Assembly: GCF_000003815.2 (NCBI RefSeq)
Contig: NC_049995.1
Location: 6,556,342 to 6,620,341, forward strand
DNA length: 64,000 nt
Direction: 5' to 3'
From: Branchiostoma floridae
Taxonomy: Eukaryota; Chordata; Leptocardii; Amphioxiformes; Branchiostomatidae
Under the pieces are notes generated by a model that was not told where the DNA came from, searched no databases, and saw nothing but the letters and a program-made list of their open reading frames with translations. Shown here one piece after another: positions 1-9,416 of this stretch. Both the position numbers and the translations under genes were made by a program. Each line of letters starts with the position of its first letter. Position 1 is the stretch's first letter.

Positions 1-70
1 GACCGGAAAGGCAAGAAAACACCATTTGAAACCAAGAAAGGAGAATTATGCCCATAAAACACTGTCATAC

Positions 71-248
71 GTAAAAATCGTAGCCTTGACGTTTTCGTTC
101 CGGTTCGACGGTTGGGAGGTGCGTCCCTGCAGTTCAAATCGGTAGGGGGCGCTGCTGCGACTGCGCAGAAGGACGTACTCGCCGAACCCGTTGAAAGTGA
201 ACTCAATGCCGTCAGCGCTGGCTAAATGAGGGTCTCCAAATCCAGTGC
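71..248 (-). CDS. VWD domain, first exon (GDPH motif), partial
   Basis: The exon reads TGFGDPHLASADGIEFTFNG and onward, the classic start of a von Willebrand factor type D domain, with GDPH near its beginning. The proposed acceptor is a CAG next to 248, leaving 2 nt that complete a codon with the preceding AMOP exon (giving RCNG-TGFGDPH). A donor of the form GTATGA ends it at about 71 in phase 2. The rest of the VWD domain is outside the window. In MUC4 and related mucins GDPH is a self-cleavage site between D and P; whether that holds here is inference. The acceptor and family call are strong, the donor less so. Confidence 0.8.
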
Positions 249-1133
249 CTGGGTGCAATGATTAATATATCGAGTTTGTACATAGGGCAAAATAGAAGTA
301 TACAGGGTATGTAATGTACATATGTGTCTGATGTAATTTTAGTGTGTTTACTTTTGTAATCTTTCTGTCATGTCCGTTATGTGTGTGTTGATGTATTTAA
401 ACTTTAAAAATTTTTTAAAAGGATAGGTACTAGAATGGACATCATATATGATTCTGAATCCTGTAGACGATAGAAAGTAATTGGCCAGACTATTATGGAA
501 TGTTTTGGAAATGGAAATTGGAAAGAAAATACAATGTGACGGTTCTCATGTTTGAGATGGTTTTGAATTACTATTACACCAAAATCATTGACATCACAAA
601 CATGATCATGAATTGAATGCAGTCGTAAATGTAAAGCACACAGAGAAATGTTGTCGTTACGAGTACGGGCACTACGAACTAAAACATAATTTACAGCAAA
701 ATACATAGCTCAAAATGTAGAGATCTACACTTCGTGTCATCAGGCTGTTACATGACAAATTTTCTCGCTTTGATCATGATGCTATTCCATAATTCTTACC
801 TTGAATGACCATACTGTATGAACTACTGGTTGATCTGATCCGTCTACTGACATACATGTCCAAGTAGGCAGAAGAAGCTGATTGCATGGTGCACCACTGG
901 TAAGGTAAGTACTCTCTGGTGTAGTAAAGACTGCTGGTATCCGACAGGGGTGTCTGAAATGCAGGAATACATTTATGAAGGTTATCAAAAAGTAAAGTAT
1001 TTCAAGGCAATTCAGTCTCTACAACTGGACACAAAGCGGACATTAACTTCCGGACGTTTTGAGTTACATCCATCACTATTCGTCTGGGTAACAGGAATGA
1101 ACTGGCAGAATAATTCAGTACATATTACCTTAC
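249..1133. other. Intron between AMOP and VWD exons
   Basis: About 0.9 kb, AT-rich, with no reading frame I can support. A stretch at 782-957 has a plausible acceptor and donor on the minus strand, but its phase (2 in, 0 out) fits neither neighbour, so I treat it as intronic. Confidence 0.55.
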
Positions 1134-1271
1134 CATTGCACCTATCTAAAAAACATGAGTGTCTTTGAATACAACAATGACATGTTCTGGACTCCACATG
1201 GAAAAGGACACAGAAGTTGCCCCGACATAGATAAGACAGACGATCAAAAGGGACCTCCAAGTCGTCAACAG
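1134..1271 (-). CDS. AMOP domain, cysteine-rich C-terminal exon
   Basis: Reads VDDLEVPFDRLSYLCRGNFC and then a short stretch with five more cysteines. The spacing of cysteines after an acidic segment resembles the end of AMOP domains (C..s..C..f...R..C). The acceptor is CAG at 1272-1274 and the donor GTAAGG follows 1134. It begins with 2 nt and ends with 1 nt, which fits both the upstream AMOP exon (ending phase 1 at 2697) and the VWD exon at 248. Not every AMOP landmark is present: the usual CCY segment is not in this exon. The AMOP call rests partly on its position between NIDO and VWD. Confidence 0.55.
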
Positions 1272-1284
1272 CTGTATCTATATT

Positions 1285-1390
1285 TGTATCTATATAGCCG
1301 GTATAACCGCCCTTCGTCGTAACACGAGCGTTCTTTAAAATTACCAAGAGAAGATGCCCTTACTGTGCTTGGTTATAACATATTCCATTC
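1285..1390. repeat. Dispersed repeat, copy 1 (related to 19031-19215)
   Basis: Shares the blocks GCCGGTATAACC and GCGTTCTTTAAAA plus GAGAAGATGC with the longer copy in the intron at 19031-19215. The spacer between blocks is missing here. It looks like a short non-autonomous transposon; the family is not recognised. Confidence 0.5.
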
Positions 1391-1658
1391 TACGATAGCT
1401 GGAAGGACGTGTCCAAGTCCAAGTCCAAGTCTAAGTCTTGTATTTTTCTAGTTTGAATATCTTATGTACCAAAGACGTGCTATATTACCCTCTCATAACG
1501 CCGAAGGAACCCTGCACCGCTATTCTCGCGGTTTCCCCCGAGAAGAGCTCCGGAGGACATCTCATAGCAGCAGTCCATGTTCCCTCCTGCAATGGTGGAG
1601 ACAGGCGTTTACTTGAGATTTACCACGTTTTGGAAGGATTGACATAACAGGTTGACAC

Positions 1659-1729
1659 ATTACCTTCTCAAGTTGTAAACCGACCCCACAGACATGTGAT
1701 TGACGGATCCCCTCGCTGCATACATGATA
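1659..1729 (-). CDS. Possible small middle AMOP exon (doubtful)
   Basis: A reading of the form YHCIMYAARGSVNHMSVGSV lies between a CAG acceptor and a GTAATG donor. It has some likeness to the mid-part of AMOP domains (C..Y...G..). Its phases do not match the flanking exons (it would leave 2 nt where 1 is wanted), so it may be chance or a decayed exon. Recorded because a normal AMOP domain needs sequence here. Confidence 0.2.
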
Positions 1730-1920
1730 CAATGATAACTGCATGACAAGTTTAAATAAATGTTACAAGCCGCTAGGTGGACACAAATTTTATTATTTCG
1801 ATGCCTCACAAAGTCCTAGGTAGGCGTTCTTCCATCTTGGTGGATCAAGAACTACCCATGTACCAAATATCAGGTCAATCTGGATCCACTAGAAGTTCTC
1901 GTCGCCTCCGTTATCGTGTT

Positions 1921-2003
1921 CACAGACACACACACAGACACGCAAACACACACACGCACACACACACGCACGCACACACACACACACAAACAAACAAACA
2001 AAC
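1921..2003. repeat. (CA)n-rich microsatellite
   Basis: Imperfect CA/CGCA tract followed by a short (CAAA)n run. It sits inside an AMOP-region intron. Open frames through it (HTHTHT) are meaningless. Confidence 0.95.
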
Positions 2004-2125
2004 ATATGCACACCTAAGAAACACCATCATAAGTTTTGCTACATTATAAGTGTTATTAAATCTATGTATGCATTATCACAGAAGAAAAATTCCAAAAAAG
2101 GGACAGCATGAAGATTCGTTGGGGA

Positions 2126-2192
2126 TGCGAACCCAGAACCTCTAGATTCGAAATCAACAACCCAAACGGCAATGCCGCGATACACTGCTTTG
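2126..2192 (-). repeat. tRNA-like relic (SINE-type box B) beside a LINE tail
   Basis: On the minus strand the segment contains GGGTTCGCATCC, one mismatch from the box B / T-arm consensus GGTTCRANTCC, preceded by a stretch resembling an anticodon arm. There is no good acceptor stem or box A, so it is not called a functional tRNA. It is probably a decayed tRNA-derived element. Confidence 0.4.
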
Positions 2193-2640
2193 AACTTTGA
2201 ACTTTATTAAAATCACCACTTTGCAGGTGATTTAGCCTGAATTGTGTTGGTGCTTACAAGCTTCGTTGTTAAACATTGTCTCAAAAGTTAATCCAATTTT
2301 AAAAGCATACTTTACACTGACTGATAATTTTGCTTAAAATCACAAATTACAGACGTTTACTATACAATATTTGTAACGATGAGTTCGGTACACGTCATAC
2401 GGATGTGATAGTGCGTTAATTGTCACTCAACAGAGCAACGGCCCTGGGGATAAAGGATTGGGAATGTCTGTTGGACCGGCTCATTGGCAGCTTAAAACGA
2501 GGAGCCCGTCGTAGCTGGTACTGACACTCTGTAGCCTGCTGCAGAAACTCCTGGCAAGGATGAGTGGCGTCAGCCACCACCCTTCTCAGTTCACGTGCAG
2601 TCGCATCCCGCCTCCGGGACTCCAGGGTTGGTAACTGATC
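2193..2640 (-). mobile_element. LINE 3' end (C-terminus of reverse-transcriptase polyprotein plus tail)
   Basis: Minus-strand codons from about 2610 to a stop at 2416-2418 read TRELRRVVADATHPCQEFLQ, then RRAPRFKLPMSRSNRHSQSF and FIPRAV. The basic RRAPRFK segment followed by S-F-I-P is typical of the extreme C-terminus of CR1/L2-like non-LTR retrotransposons. About 220 bases of 3' tail follow, ending in short TTCAAAG repeats. Only the last ~65 residues are present, a strongly 5'-truncated insertion. It lies directly after the AMOP exon donor at 2697, inside the intron. Confidence 0.6.
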
Positions 2641-2696
2641 GTAGGTTATACCAATATACTGCTACATTACTGACACGTGAGAATTTAGTTACAGAC

Positions 2697-2850
2697 CTGA
2701 TGAAGAGCTGAAAAGCCTGGTAAAGCAGATGGCGTTGCTGTAGTCGCTGGGAGTGGTCGTGTATGTGCCGTACTCCTGGAGAGCGTGCGCCATGGTGGGG
2801 GGACACCGTCCGATGAGTGACGAGCCCCACGTCATGGGATCCTCCTCTTC
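2697..2850 (-). CDS. AMOP domain, N-terminal exon
   Basis: Reads EEEDPMTWGSSLIGRCPPTM, then AHALQEYGTYTTTPSDYSNA and ICFTRLFSSS. The W-x-x-S-L ... C-P ... A-L pattern matches the first half of AMOP domains as found after NIDO in MUC4 and SUSD2-type proteins. The acceptor is CCCAG in phase 0, joining the NIDO exon that ends at 3416. The donor GTCTGT leaves 1 nt, and an alternative GTAACT lies 5 nt further on. The exon is 154 nt long. The expected CCY segment must come from a later exon and was not firmly located. Confidence 0.65.
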
Positions 2851-3415
2851 CTGGGAATGAAAAATTGCTTGGATTAGACTGTTAATGAGTACATCAACTC
2901 AGCGTAACTAAACGTAATTCAGCTGAATCAACTTTATATATCTGCATAACGTGACGTCACGACAGTGGATTGTTCATTCCTTGACAAAGACTGATGCTGT
3001 TCAGTCGAAAATGTATGTGTTGGATATTACAGTTAAACTAATTCAATATAGACTTCTACCAACACAAATCAACTTTCAAGCTATGAAACAAGTTTAACAT
3101 TGTTGGGGTAACTGTGGGTAAGACAGAATAGTTCTCACATATTTCGGCATATAGGTTGGTGCCGATATTAATTTCTATAGCCCTTGGGCCACACTGTTGT
3201 ACAAATGATACATCTGTGGGCTAGTCCAATGGCAGTGATGTCTGTCAAGTTCTGAATTGCAAAATTGTGACGCATATTTGAGCTCGCGACCGTCCTAAGT
3301 CAAAGTGATCATTAGGTAATGTGTGGGTAATTGCAGAGTCACTTCAGCACTTGAATTTTGATAAATGAAGCTATAAATAAAATGAAACAAAAGAAATAAA
3401 ATAAAACTGTCTTAC

Positions 3416-3763
3416 CTCAAACCAAGATAGACAGGCAAGTCTTGGGTTCACCCATGTGTCACTGTTGGTTTCTACTCGGTACGCCAAAAGCCCCTTAGGG
3501 AGCAGATCACTGATCCTAAAAGCGTTCGGCCGACCGGTCATCCTGGACCACTGTCCGGAGTTCGGGTCCTCCACGCTCCACTCGGTGCGGATGCCGAACG
3601 AGTTTGTGGTCCGGATGATGAAGCCGATCCGCGCAGGGAAGGAGTAGACCTGCACCTCGTTGGTGCTGAAGACAGGAGTCCACTTCATCCGTCCTCTGGG
3701 GTATTTGTACAACACATAGGTGTGGACGTAGTCAGAGGCGATCACCAACTGGACGGTGTTTAC
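3416..3763 (-). CDS. NIDO region exon 4
   Basis: The exon has 116 codons in phase 0 at both ends, with acceptor TTACAG and donor GTAAGA. It starts VNTVQLVIASDYVHTYVLYK; this N-T-[VF]-Q-x-V-[IL]-A-[ST]-D ... Y-x-[LV] signature is characteristic of nidogen-like (NIDO) domains. The second half (RIGFIIRTTNSFGIRTEWSV and on) is the extracellular linker to AMOP, with one cysteine near the end (RLACLSWFE). NIDO domains act in extracellular adhesion; no catalytic function is expected. Confidence 0.8.
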
Positions 3764-3805
3764 CTGTAAATCAAAGATATAAGGTCAGTTTCGCTGTCGT
3801 TTCTT

Positions 3806-4016
3806 CCCTAGGTGCCAGACAAGATCGGGTAACTAGCGAGTTTTGTTCTGGGACGCAAGGCAGTCAGCCCGCCGATCTCACATTAGCGCTCCAGAGAGTT
3901 TAAGCCCGAAGGAGTTATCAAACTTCCCGGGGCGCTAATAGGAGATCGGCTGGCCTGACTACCTTGGGCCACCGAATAAACTGCCCTAGCTGACGATCCC
4001 GGCTGGTTCCCTAGGG
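3806..4016. repeat. Fold-back (palindromic) element, about 211 bp
   Basis: The two halves are imperfect inverted copies. Left CCCTAGG, AAGGCAGTCAG, CCGATCTCACATTAGCGC; right arm reverse complement CCCTAGGG, AAGGTAGTCAG, CCGATCTCCTATTAGCGC. This is the shape of a hairpin MITE. It lies in the intron between NIDO exons 3 and 4. Confidence 0.75.
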
Positions 4017-4426
4017 TATGTTGTTTCGTGAAGACAAAACTGACACAGTACATGTACACCATCTAGTTTTATATCAGTCTTTAAGTTGTGTGATATTGTT
4101 TTACCGTACGGTATAGCAACGTATCCTCCCTATCTTTGTGGTACATCAGAATGCAAAATATTAAAGTAAAACACATATATAATATACATAATATATGCAT
4201 TATTGAATTATTACGAAAGCAGATACACATCTGTCAAAGAGTTCGCAAAGGATATTAGAGCTAAAACGGCAGCTTAAAGAAAAAAGAACGATGAAAAGCT
4301 CGTCAAAGCTTTCACTGACACGACCAAACAAAACAAAACAATAGGCAGGTCAAGAATCAAGATGGCGGACAGAGCAGAGGAATGACCGCATCGAAATGTA
4401 ACCATGAGATTGAGTTTGATCCTGAC

Positions 4427-4588
4427 CTCTTGGGTAGCTGCTATCCATGGCGGTACCATGCTGTCATACGTCACCACTAACACGAGTCTGGCGCGGAATG
4501 AGAAGGACGGAGAGAACTGCTGGATGACGAGTCTGTTGACGATTGTCATGACGACGTGGGACTGCACCGTGTACATCTGGTACCACAC
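4427..4588 (-). CDS. NIDO region exon 3
   Basis: The exon has 54 codons, phase 0 on both sides, starting VWYQMYTVQSHVVMTIVNRL. Acceptor CCCCAG. The donor is a weak GTCAGG after 4427, chosen because it joins in frame to VNTVQLVIASD of the next exon, reproducing the NIDO order (hydrophobic strand, V-T-Y/W segment, N-T-V-Q-L-V). It contains RLVLVVTYDSMVPPW. No cysteine. Confidence 0.72.
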
Positions 4589-4797
4589 CTGGGGATCACA
4601 CGTGGCAGATATCATCTTTTAGTTCGTTGTTGCCATGTGTTGTTGCCAATGCTAAGAATCATTAAGATAAGCAATAGTGTATGCGTTATATCGTACTATG
4701 TAAGTTAGTAATGAAATTTCAGCAAAAATGTTCTGCTCCGTATGTACAACAAAATAAAACAAGGTCAAGGCAAAGTATGATATATGACATGATGTAG

Positions 4798-4890
4798 GGG
4801 TACCACACCTAGGAATCAAACGTGGTAGATATCATCATAATGGTTGCCGTGTAAATGTTTAGAATGGTTAAATATGCGAGTTACATACAT
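4798..4890 (-). pseudogene. Decayed duplicate of the 5' edge of NIDO exon 3
   Basis: The segment repeats TACCACACCT, then TCAAACGTGGTAGATATCATC, against TACCACACCT, TCACACGTGGCAGATATCATC at 4581-4617, and similarity runs on into the intron. Only the acceptor edge of the exon is duplicated, so it cannot be used as an exon. Confidence 0.6.
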
Positions 4891-4934
4891 TATGATTATA
4901 GAAGTTGATTAGGTTGATCACGGTATCAGCAAAA

Positions 4935-5060
4935 GGAAGCTGCAGTACCAAGGTCGCCCAACGGGGGGCTTAATATCGACGTAACCACATTTACCGACCC
5001 ACCTGAAACCAACCCATCGGAATGCATTCAGCGGTTCTTGAGATCATTTGGACTCAAACC
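4935..5060. repeat. Dispersed repeat fragment (GCTGCAGTACCAAGGT family)
   Basis: Starts with GCTGCAGTACCAAGGTC, also present at 9233-9249, and continues with similarly arranged ACC-rich and CATTCAG-GGTTCTTGAGAT blocks. It resembles a common short interspersed repeat of marine deuterostome genomes; the family name is not known to me. Confidence 0.45.
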
Positions 5061-5289
5061 AGTACATCCAAAACAATACTAGTAGTACTTCCATCTCCAT
5101 GCAATTAATCAAAAGAATGAATATATATATTATGCAATTGTGACATTGACAATTGTCAATTGCCAATCAGTTGGGGCTCAAATTCCCTGTGAACGTCTTC
5201 AAAATACAAAAAAAAAGTTATAACGTTTTCTCTTTTATTTAGCCATGGTGACTGATTGAAACCATATGGTCTGCAAGTATTTTATTCAC

Positions 5290-5466
5290 CTTTGGCGCGT
5301 GACCAAGGAGTAGATTGTAGAAACGATTGTTGGTCCAGAAGGGTGCAAACACAGCGATGTTGTCTACGTTCACGTAGCGAAGGGCAGAGGAAAGCGACAG
5401 GGGATTGCGGAACGTCGGGACAATGATCCTCCTGTCAGTCATGATGACGAGACCGTTTTCTATAAT
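5290..5466 (-). CDS. NIDO region exon 2
   Basis: The exon has 59 codons, phase 0 both ends, beginning IIENGLVIMTDRRIIVPTFR. Its NVDNIAVFAPFWTNNRFYNL segment matches the core NIDO motif (..N..[RA]VAPFW.D.). Acceptor TTACAG at the 5' edge; donor GTGAAT after 5290. An open frame continues into the intron for 17 more codons but has no alternative support. Confidence 0.8.
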
Positions 5467-5732
5467 CTGTAAGGAAGATATTGTAGAAGAATAAGTTAAA
5501 ATGGATTAGTGACTGTATGAACAATATATTGAATAGAAGATCTGACGTGTATGTTCAAGCGCAAGATTGGGAAAAGAAGTGTCCACATCGTTACAAAACT
5601 GACCACCAATACACTGATGAAAAATGACAGACCAGTCGTTGAAACGTCTGCAGAAGAATAAAAGAGGCCTTTGTGACGAGGGAGACGATTTTACAAAACG
5701 TGGTGAAACTATCTTCGGACGTATGTACTCAC

Positions 5733-5902
5733 GTAGAGGTAATGGAAAAGTTTCCCAGCCATGAGAGGAACCCCGTACTCCACGTAGATGGGAGGAGACA
5801 CGGTCTCGGTGACGATGAGCGGCGGGAACTGCCACACGTAGTGCAGTCTGATGAACAGCTGGAAGTCCCCGGCAACGGCACCGTATGGGAGAAGGTCGAT
5901 GG
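5733..5902 (-). CDS. NIDO region exon 1
   Basis: Begins with 2 nt that complete Ala after the EGF exon, then IDLLPYGAVAGDFQLFIRLH. L-x-P-Y-G ... G-D at the front is the usual start of a NIDO domain. Acceptor CTTTTAG, donor GTGAGT in phase 0. This exon marks the change from phase-1 to phase-0 junctions, which agrees with one ancestral EGF-to-NIDO module boundary. Confidence 0.8.
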
Positions 5903-7479
5903 CTAAAAGCGAGAAACAAATCTTTATAAACTGGCCTTCTGAGCAATTTAGTAATTGATATACATAATGATTTCTTGCGAAAGGTACACAGGATGGCATC
6001 TACTGATACATAATTACAGTTCTGGGAGGCTAGTCTACTTGATACAAGGGTGCATAGTATGGGATTCCAGCACTCAATTCCATTCTGGTGGATTAGTACA
6101 AAATGCTGTACTATTCGATAGATTAGTACAAAATGCTTTATTAATCTACCTTAAAATTATTCTATAATTTGGTATTGTAGTTACTGTATTTATGTATTTC
6201 TGGTGTTCCTCGTCAGAGGACACATTTTAAAAACCGCCATACCGATAAACTTAACAATTCCATAGATCTGTCACATGTCCTGAAACCATTTCTTTTACGT
6301 CAGAACAAGACAGCTTCACGGATATTCCATGCAAGTACAACTCTGAATGTTTGGATGCATTTGTCACATTGCTTTTTGCATTTGAATGGTACATCATACA
6401 TGTCAATAGCGGGCAATTAGAATTAAGATTAGATTAGATTTCTTAGAACTGGTAACATGGCACAGTGTACATTTTTGTTACAAGCATCATTGAACTATAG
6501 AGCCGCATAAACTCATGCATTGCTTTGGCTGCTACCACCCATTGCGTAACATCAGCCACCTTTACGGCCACCCTGCTTTTGCTACATGCGATAACACCGG
6601 CTTCATCCTTTGTCCAGCGGCACCATCCGAGCACACCATAACAGCGTTTGATCTCACTAAGAGCAGTTTGAGCACTTTTGCGACCAGAAAGAAAACTAAG
6701 GGAGCTCAGTTAGGCCAACGTCCACTAGACGGCGACCGCGCTGCACTCTCACTGCGACCTGAATAGAATATGTGTATCCTTCGCTTCACACTGGTTATAT
6801 CATACAAAATGTAAAAGTGTGACCAAAAAGACAACAAAACACACAAAGTGTGAAAAGATTTGTTTCCTTTTTATACAATTCGTTGAGCGATCTGTCAAAT
6901 TTGTAGGTCGCAGAGAGAGCGCTGAGAGCGCCGTCCTAGTGGAAAGGTGGTATAAGCTGGCGATGAACAAGACAAAGTGGAGAGAGTTGAAGAACGACTA
7001 ATTGTAGCTTCAGAGTGCCCGGCTAAGACCATCGCAGCAGCAGAACACAGTGGACTACTAAAAGCAGCTCACAACTTACTTCCTGACGTTTACAATGTTG
7101 ATAACAATTCGACGAATGAGGGCCAAGGCAGCAGTTCCACAGAACACGCAAAATATTGATATAAGTAATAAGAACAAACGGAGATAAATTCGTTATTATA
7201 AGGTCTTGTCTTTTCTAAAGACAAATAGCATAGATGTCGACTCAAAAACACTTTCTAATCATCAATATGGAATATAGGAAAAATCTCGTTCAAGTAGCAG
7301 TTATCCATTCTTAGAAAGACACTCCTTCGTTTATCTTAAACGCTGTAAGTTTATCTCAAACCCTTTACCCCAAACTCTCAGAATTCTCTTTACTCATTCA
7401 AATTCCGACATACGTCATTGATAAGCGAGGGCATCATCATTGCTTTCCCCTTGTAAAGATATAGATATGAAAGATGTAC
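5903..7479. other. Intron between EGF3 and NIDO, 1.6 kb
   Basis: No supportable exon. At 6970-7070 a block related to 11259-11330 (AGTGGAGAGAGTTGAAGAA) marks a dispersed repeat; the rest is AT-rich unique sequence. Confidence 0.6.
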
Positions 7480-7626
7480 CTTTGCACTGCCCAGTAAAGG
7501 CGGTACCTTCGTCGGCAATGCTAACGAAACCTTCCACACATTCACAGGTGTAACTTCCTATGCTGTTGGTGCAGTGGGCGTTTTCGTCACATCTAGACAG
7601 TGCAGGGTCCAAACACTCGTTGATGT
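7480..7626 (-). CDS. EGF-like domain 3 (calcium-binding type)
   Basis: The exon codes for DINECLDPALSRCDENAHCT, then NSIGSYTCECVEGFVS and a tail ending GQCK. Six cysteines in EGF spacing, the calcium-binding start D-I-N-E-C, and the hydroxylation consensus C-x-N-x4-Y-x-C-x-C. Acceptor TTTTAG and donor GTACAT, phase 1 at both ends. The C5-C6 loop is longer than usual. Role: extracellular spacer or calcium-stiffened module between the TSR and NIDO. Confidence 0.9.
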
Positions 7627-8159
7627 CTAAAATAAATACAAACTGGTCATTATGGGGAAGACCAATGTATGATTGCAACAGGACAATACACGTGTGACGA
7701 ACCCTTTCAACATTACATTGAAAGACCATCTTAAAACGTAAATAGAACAACTGAGTGAGGCCTCAAACAGACATTTTTATAACGTATTATGTAGCTGGAT
7801 ACCTACAGTCCATCAACCCACGTATAAGGACCTCCCAGTTGCAACAGAAGTTTAAACTGTCGTGCTTTCCCTTCAAGAGCAATGGTTCAGAAACTATGTA
7901 CCCAGTGCAATATTTGCCATAAAGCAAACCTTACCAGACATTTACCGCTTTTGGTACATCCTACTTTTCATGCAGTGTATTGTTATAACAAAACTATAGT
8001 CATTTTCAATAAGCCCCATGGGCATGAAATTTGCTGTTTTCCAGTGACCTAAAAGAACCAAATACACTGGGTGAGCGAAGCGGATCGTTTACCAATTTTA
8101 TTCAAAAGGACTTGGGCCCATGGTTATAAGAGAAATGTCCTTATCACAATATGACCCAC
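7627..8159. other. Intron between EGF2 and EGF3
   Basis: About 530 bases of unique AT-rich sequence; nothing else recognised. Confidence 0.7.
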
Positions 8160-8285
8160 CTATACAGACAACTCCGTCTCCAGTGAATCCCTTGGGACAT
8201 TTGCAGGTGAAACCACCAGGAGTGTTGGTACAGATCCCTACCTCAGGGTCACAGTTCGACAGTCCGGTCGTACACTCATCAACGT
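8160..8285 (-). CDS. EGF-like domain 2 (calcium-binding type)
   Basis: A single 126-nt exon encodes one compact EGF domain: [20 protein letters not shown], then [18 protein letters not shown] and VVCIG. It has six cysteines, D-V-D-E-C calcium-binding start, and C-x-N-x4-F-x-C-x-C. Acceptor TTTCAG; donor GTGGGT; phase 1-1. Domain and exon borders coincide, as in most duplicated or shuffled EGF modules. Confidence 0.93.
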
Positions 8286-8860
8286 CTGAAACAAGACAAT
8301 ATAACTTTGCAATATACACGCATAGGTATATGAGATCTCTACAGATATCGACGGGCCTTGAGAGACATAAAGAAAGCGGTACTAAATATATTGCCCGATA
8401 AAAACGCATAAAACACGCCAAAAATAGCCGTTCTGTAGGGTACATATCTGCAACTGTTTTAACCTTTAAGCATTCTAGCATGAAAGATGATATCAGCACT
8501 GATCTTATCCGTCAACTCAAACATGGCTCACTAGTACTACGAGTAATGCAGAAGTGGAAGTAAATCTGAGCTATTAGAAATACATACATTTATCTTGAAG
8601 ATCAATGTCCGCACCTTAATTAAAATCTTCTCAGAACTATACTGATTATAACAGCAGTGTGCGTAGGAAATTCACGGTTTAGAATTATCATTGAAGAGAG
8701 GAAAAAACTTTCACAACTTATCATTCCGTTGTAGCACTGTGGGCTTTGAACCGCTTCAATACCGGGAAGGACCCCTACTCAATTGCGATCGTTTTGTGCT
8801 TGAGGTGTGGCTCTACGATCTACGTACCCCTGTAGGAAGGCCTGGTGGAGGATAACTTAC
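8286..8860. other. Intron between EGF1 and EGF2
   Basis: About 575 bases with no recognised element. Confidence 0.7.
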
Positions 8861-9010
8861 CCATACATCGCAGAAAGTTGCCCAGGTTATCCGTGATCCG
8901 GTTGTAACCGTTCTGGCAGTAACAGACGTAGTCCCGCTGTCTCATAGTACACACACCGCCGTGAAACTCCACTCCGCACCGATCCTCGACTTGGTCACAC
9001 CAGTCCACAA
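8861..9010 (-). CDS. EGF-like domain 1
   Basis: Reads VDWCDQVEDRCGVEFHGGVC, then TMRQRDYVCYCQNGYNRITD and a tail ending RCM. Six cysteines with the C-x-C pair and aromatic spacing of an EGF domain, but it lacks the D-x-[ND]-E calcium motif, so it is probably a non-calcium EGF. Acceptor TTTACAG, donor GTAAGT, phase 1-1. It joins the TSR exon through TTT (Phe). Confidence 0.85.
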
Positions 9011-9228
9011 CTGTAAACGGTACAAGCAACAAGCCACGCCGACTTGATTTATGAATGACATTCTCTGGAGATCCCAAAACTAATGCGCGCGGGCGACCAA
9101 AAAAAAATAATAAAATAAAATAAAATAAAACGTGCTGCTAAACCACAGGACTAAACATCCAGGCTTTTCCAGGCTAGGTTTGTCTAATTTTTACCTGCAG
9201 TAAGACTGTAAGAGATTTTAAGAAATCG

Positions 9229-9410
9229 TTCTGCTGCAGTACCAAGGTCACACACCAGGGGCCCAAAATCGACCTTGACCTTCCCAACACCTACCCACAT
9301 ACCAAATATCACAACAAACCATCCAGGTTCTAATGTTATGCTGACCACAAATATCCAGAAACCCAAACAAACAGACACACACAGGGACAGACACATGAAA
9401 TCATTTTTCG
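9229..9410. repeat. Dispersed repeat (GCTGCAGTACCAAGGT family), fuller copy
   Basis: Shares its first 17 bases with 4950-4966. It continues GGGCCCAAAATCGACCTTGA, CTAATGTTATGCTGACCACA and ends in a CAAACAGACACACA-type tail. This organisation is that of a short interspersed element with a simple-sequence tail. Confidence 0.5.
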
Positions 9411-9416
9411 TGGAGG

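Noticed and set aside
782-957. Possible exon with acceptor TTTCAG and donor GTAAGA between AMOP and VWD
   Set aside because: Starts in phase 2 and ends in phase 0, matching neither neighbour, while the flanking exons join directly in phase.
1777-2049. 90-codon frame with HTHTHT run
   Set aside because: Translation of a CA microsatellite.
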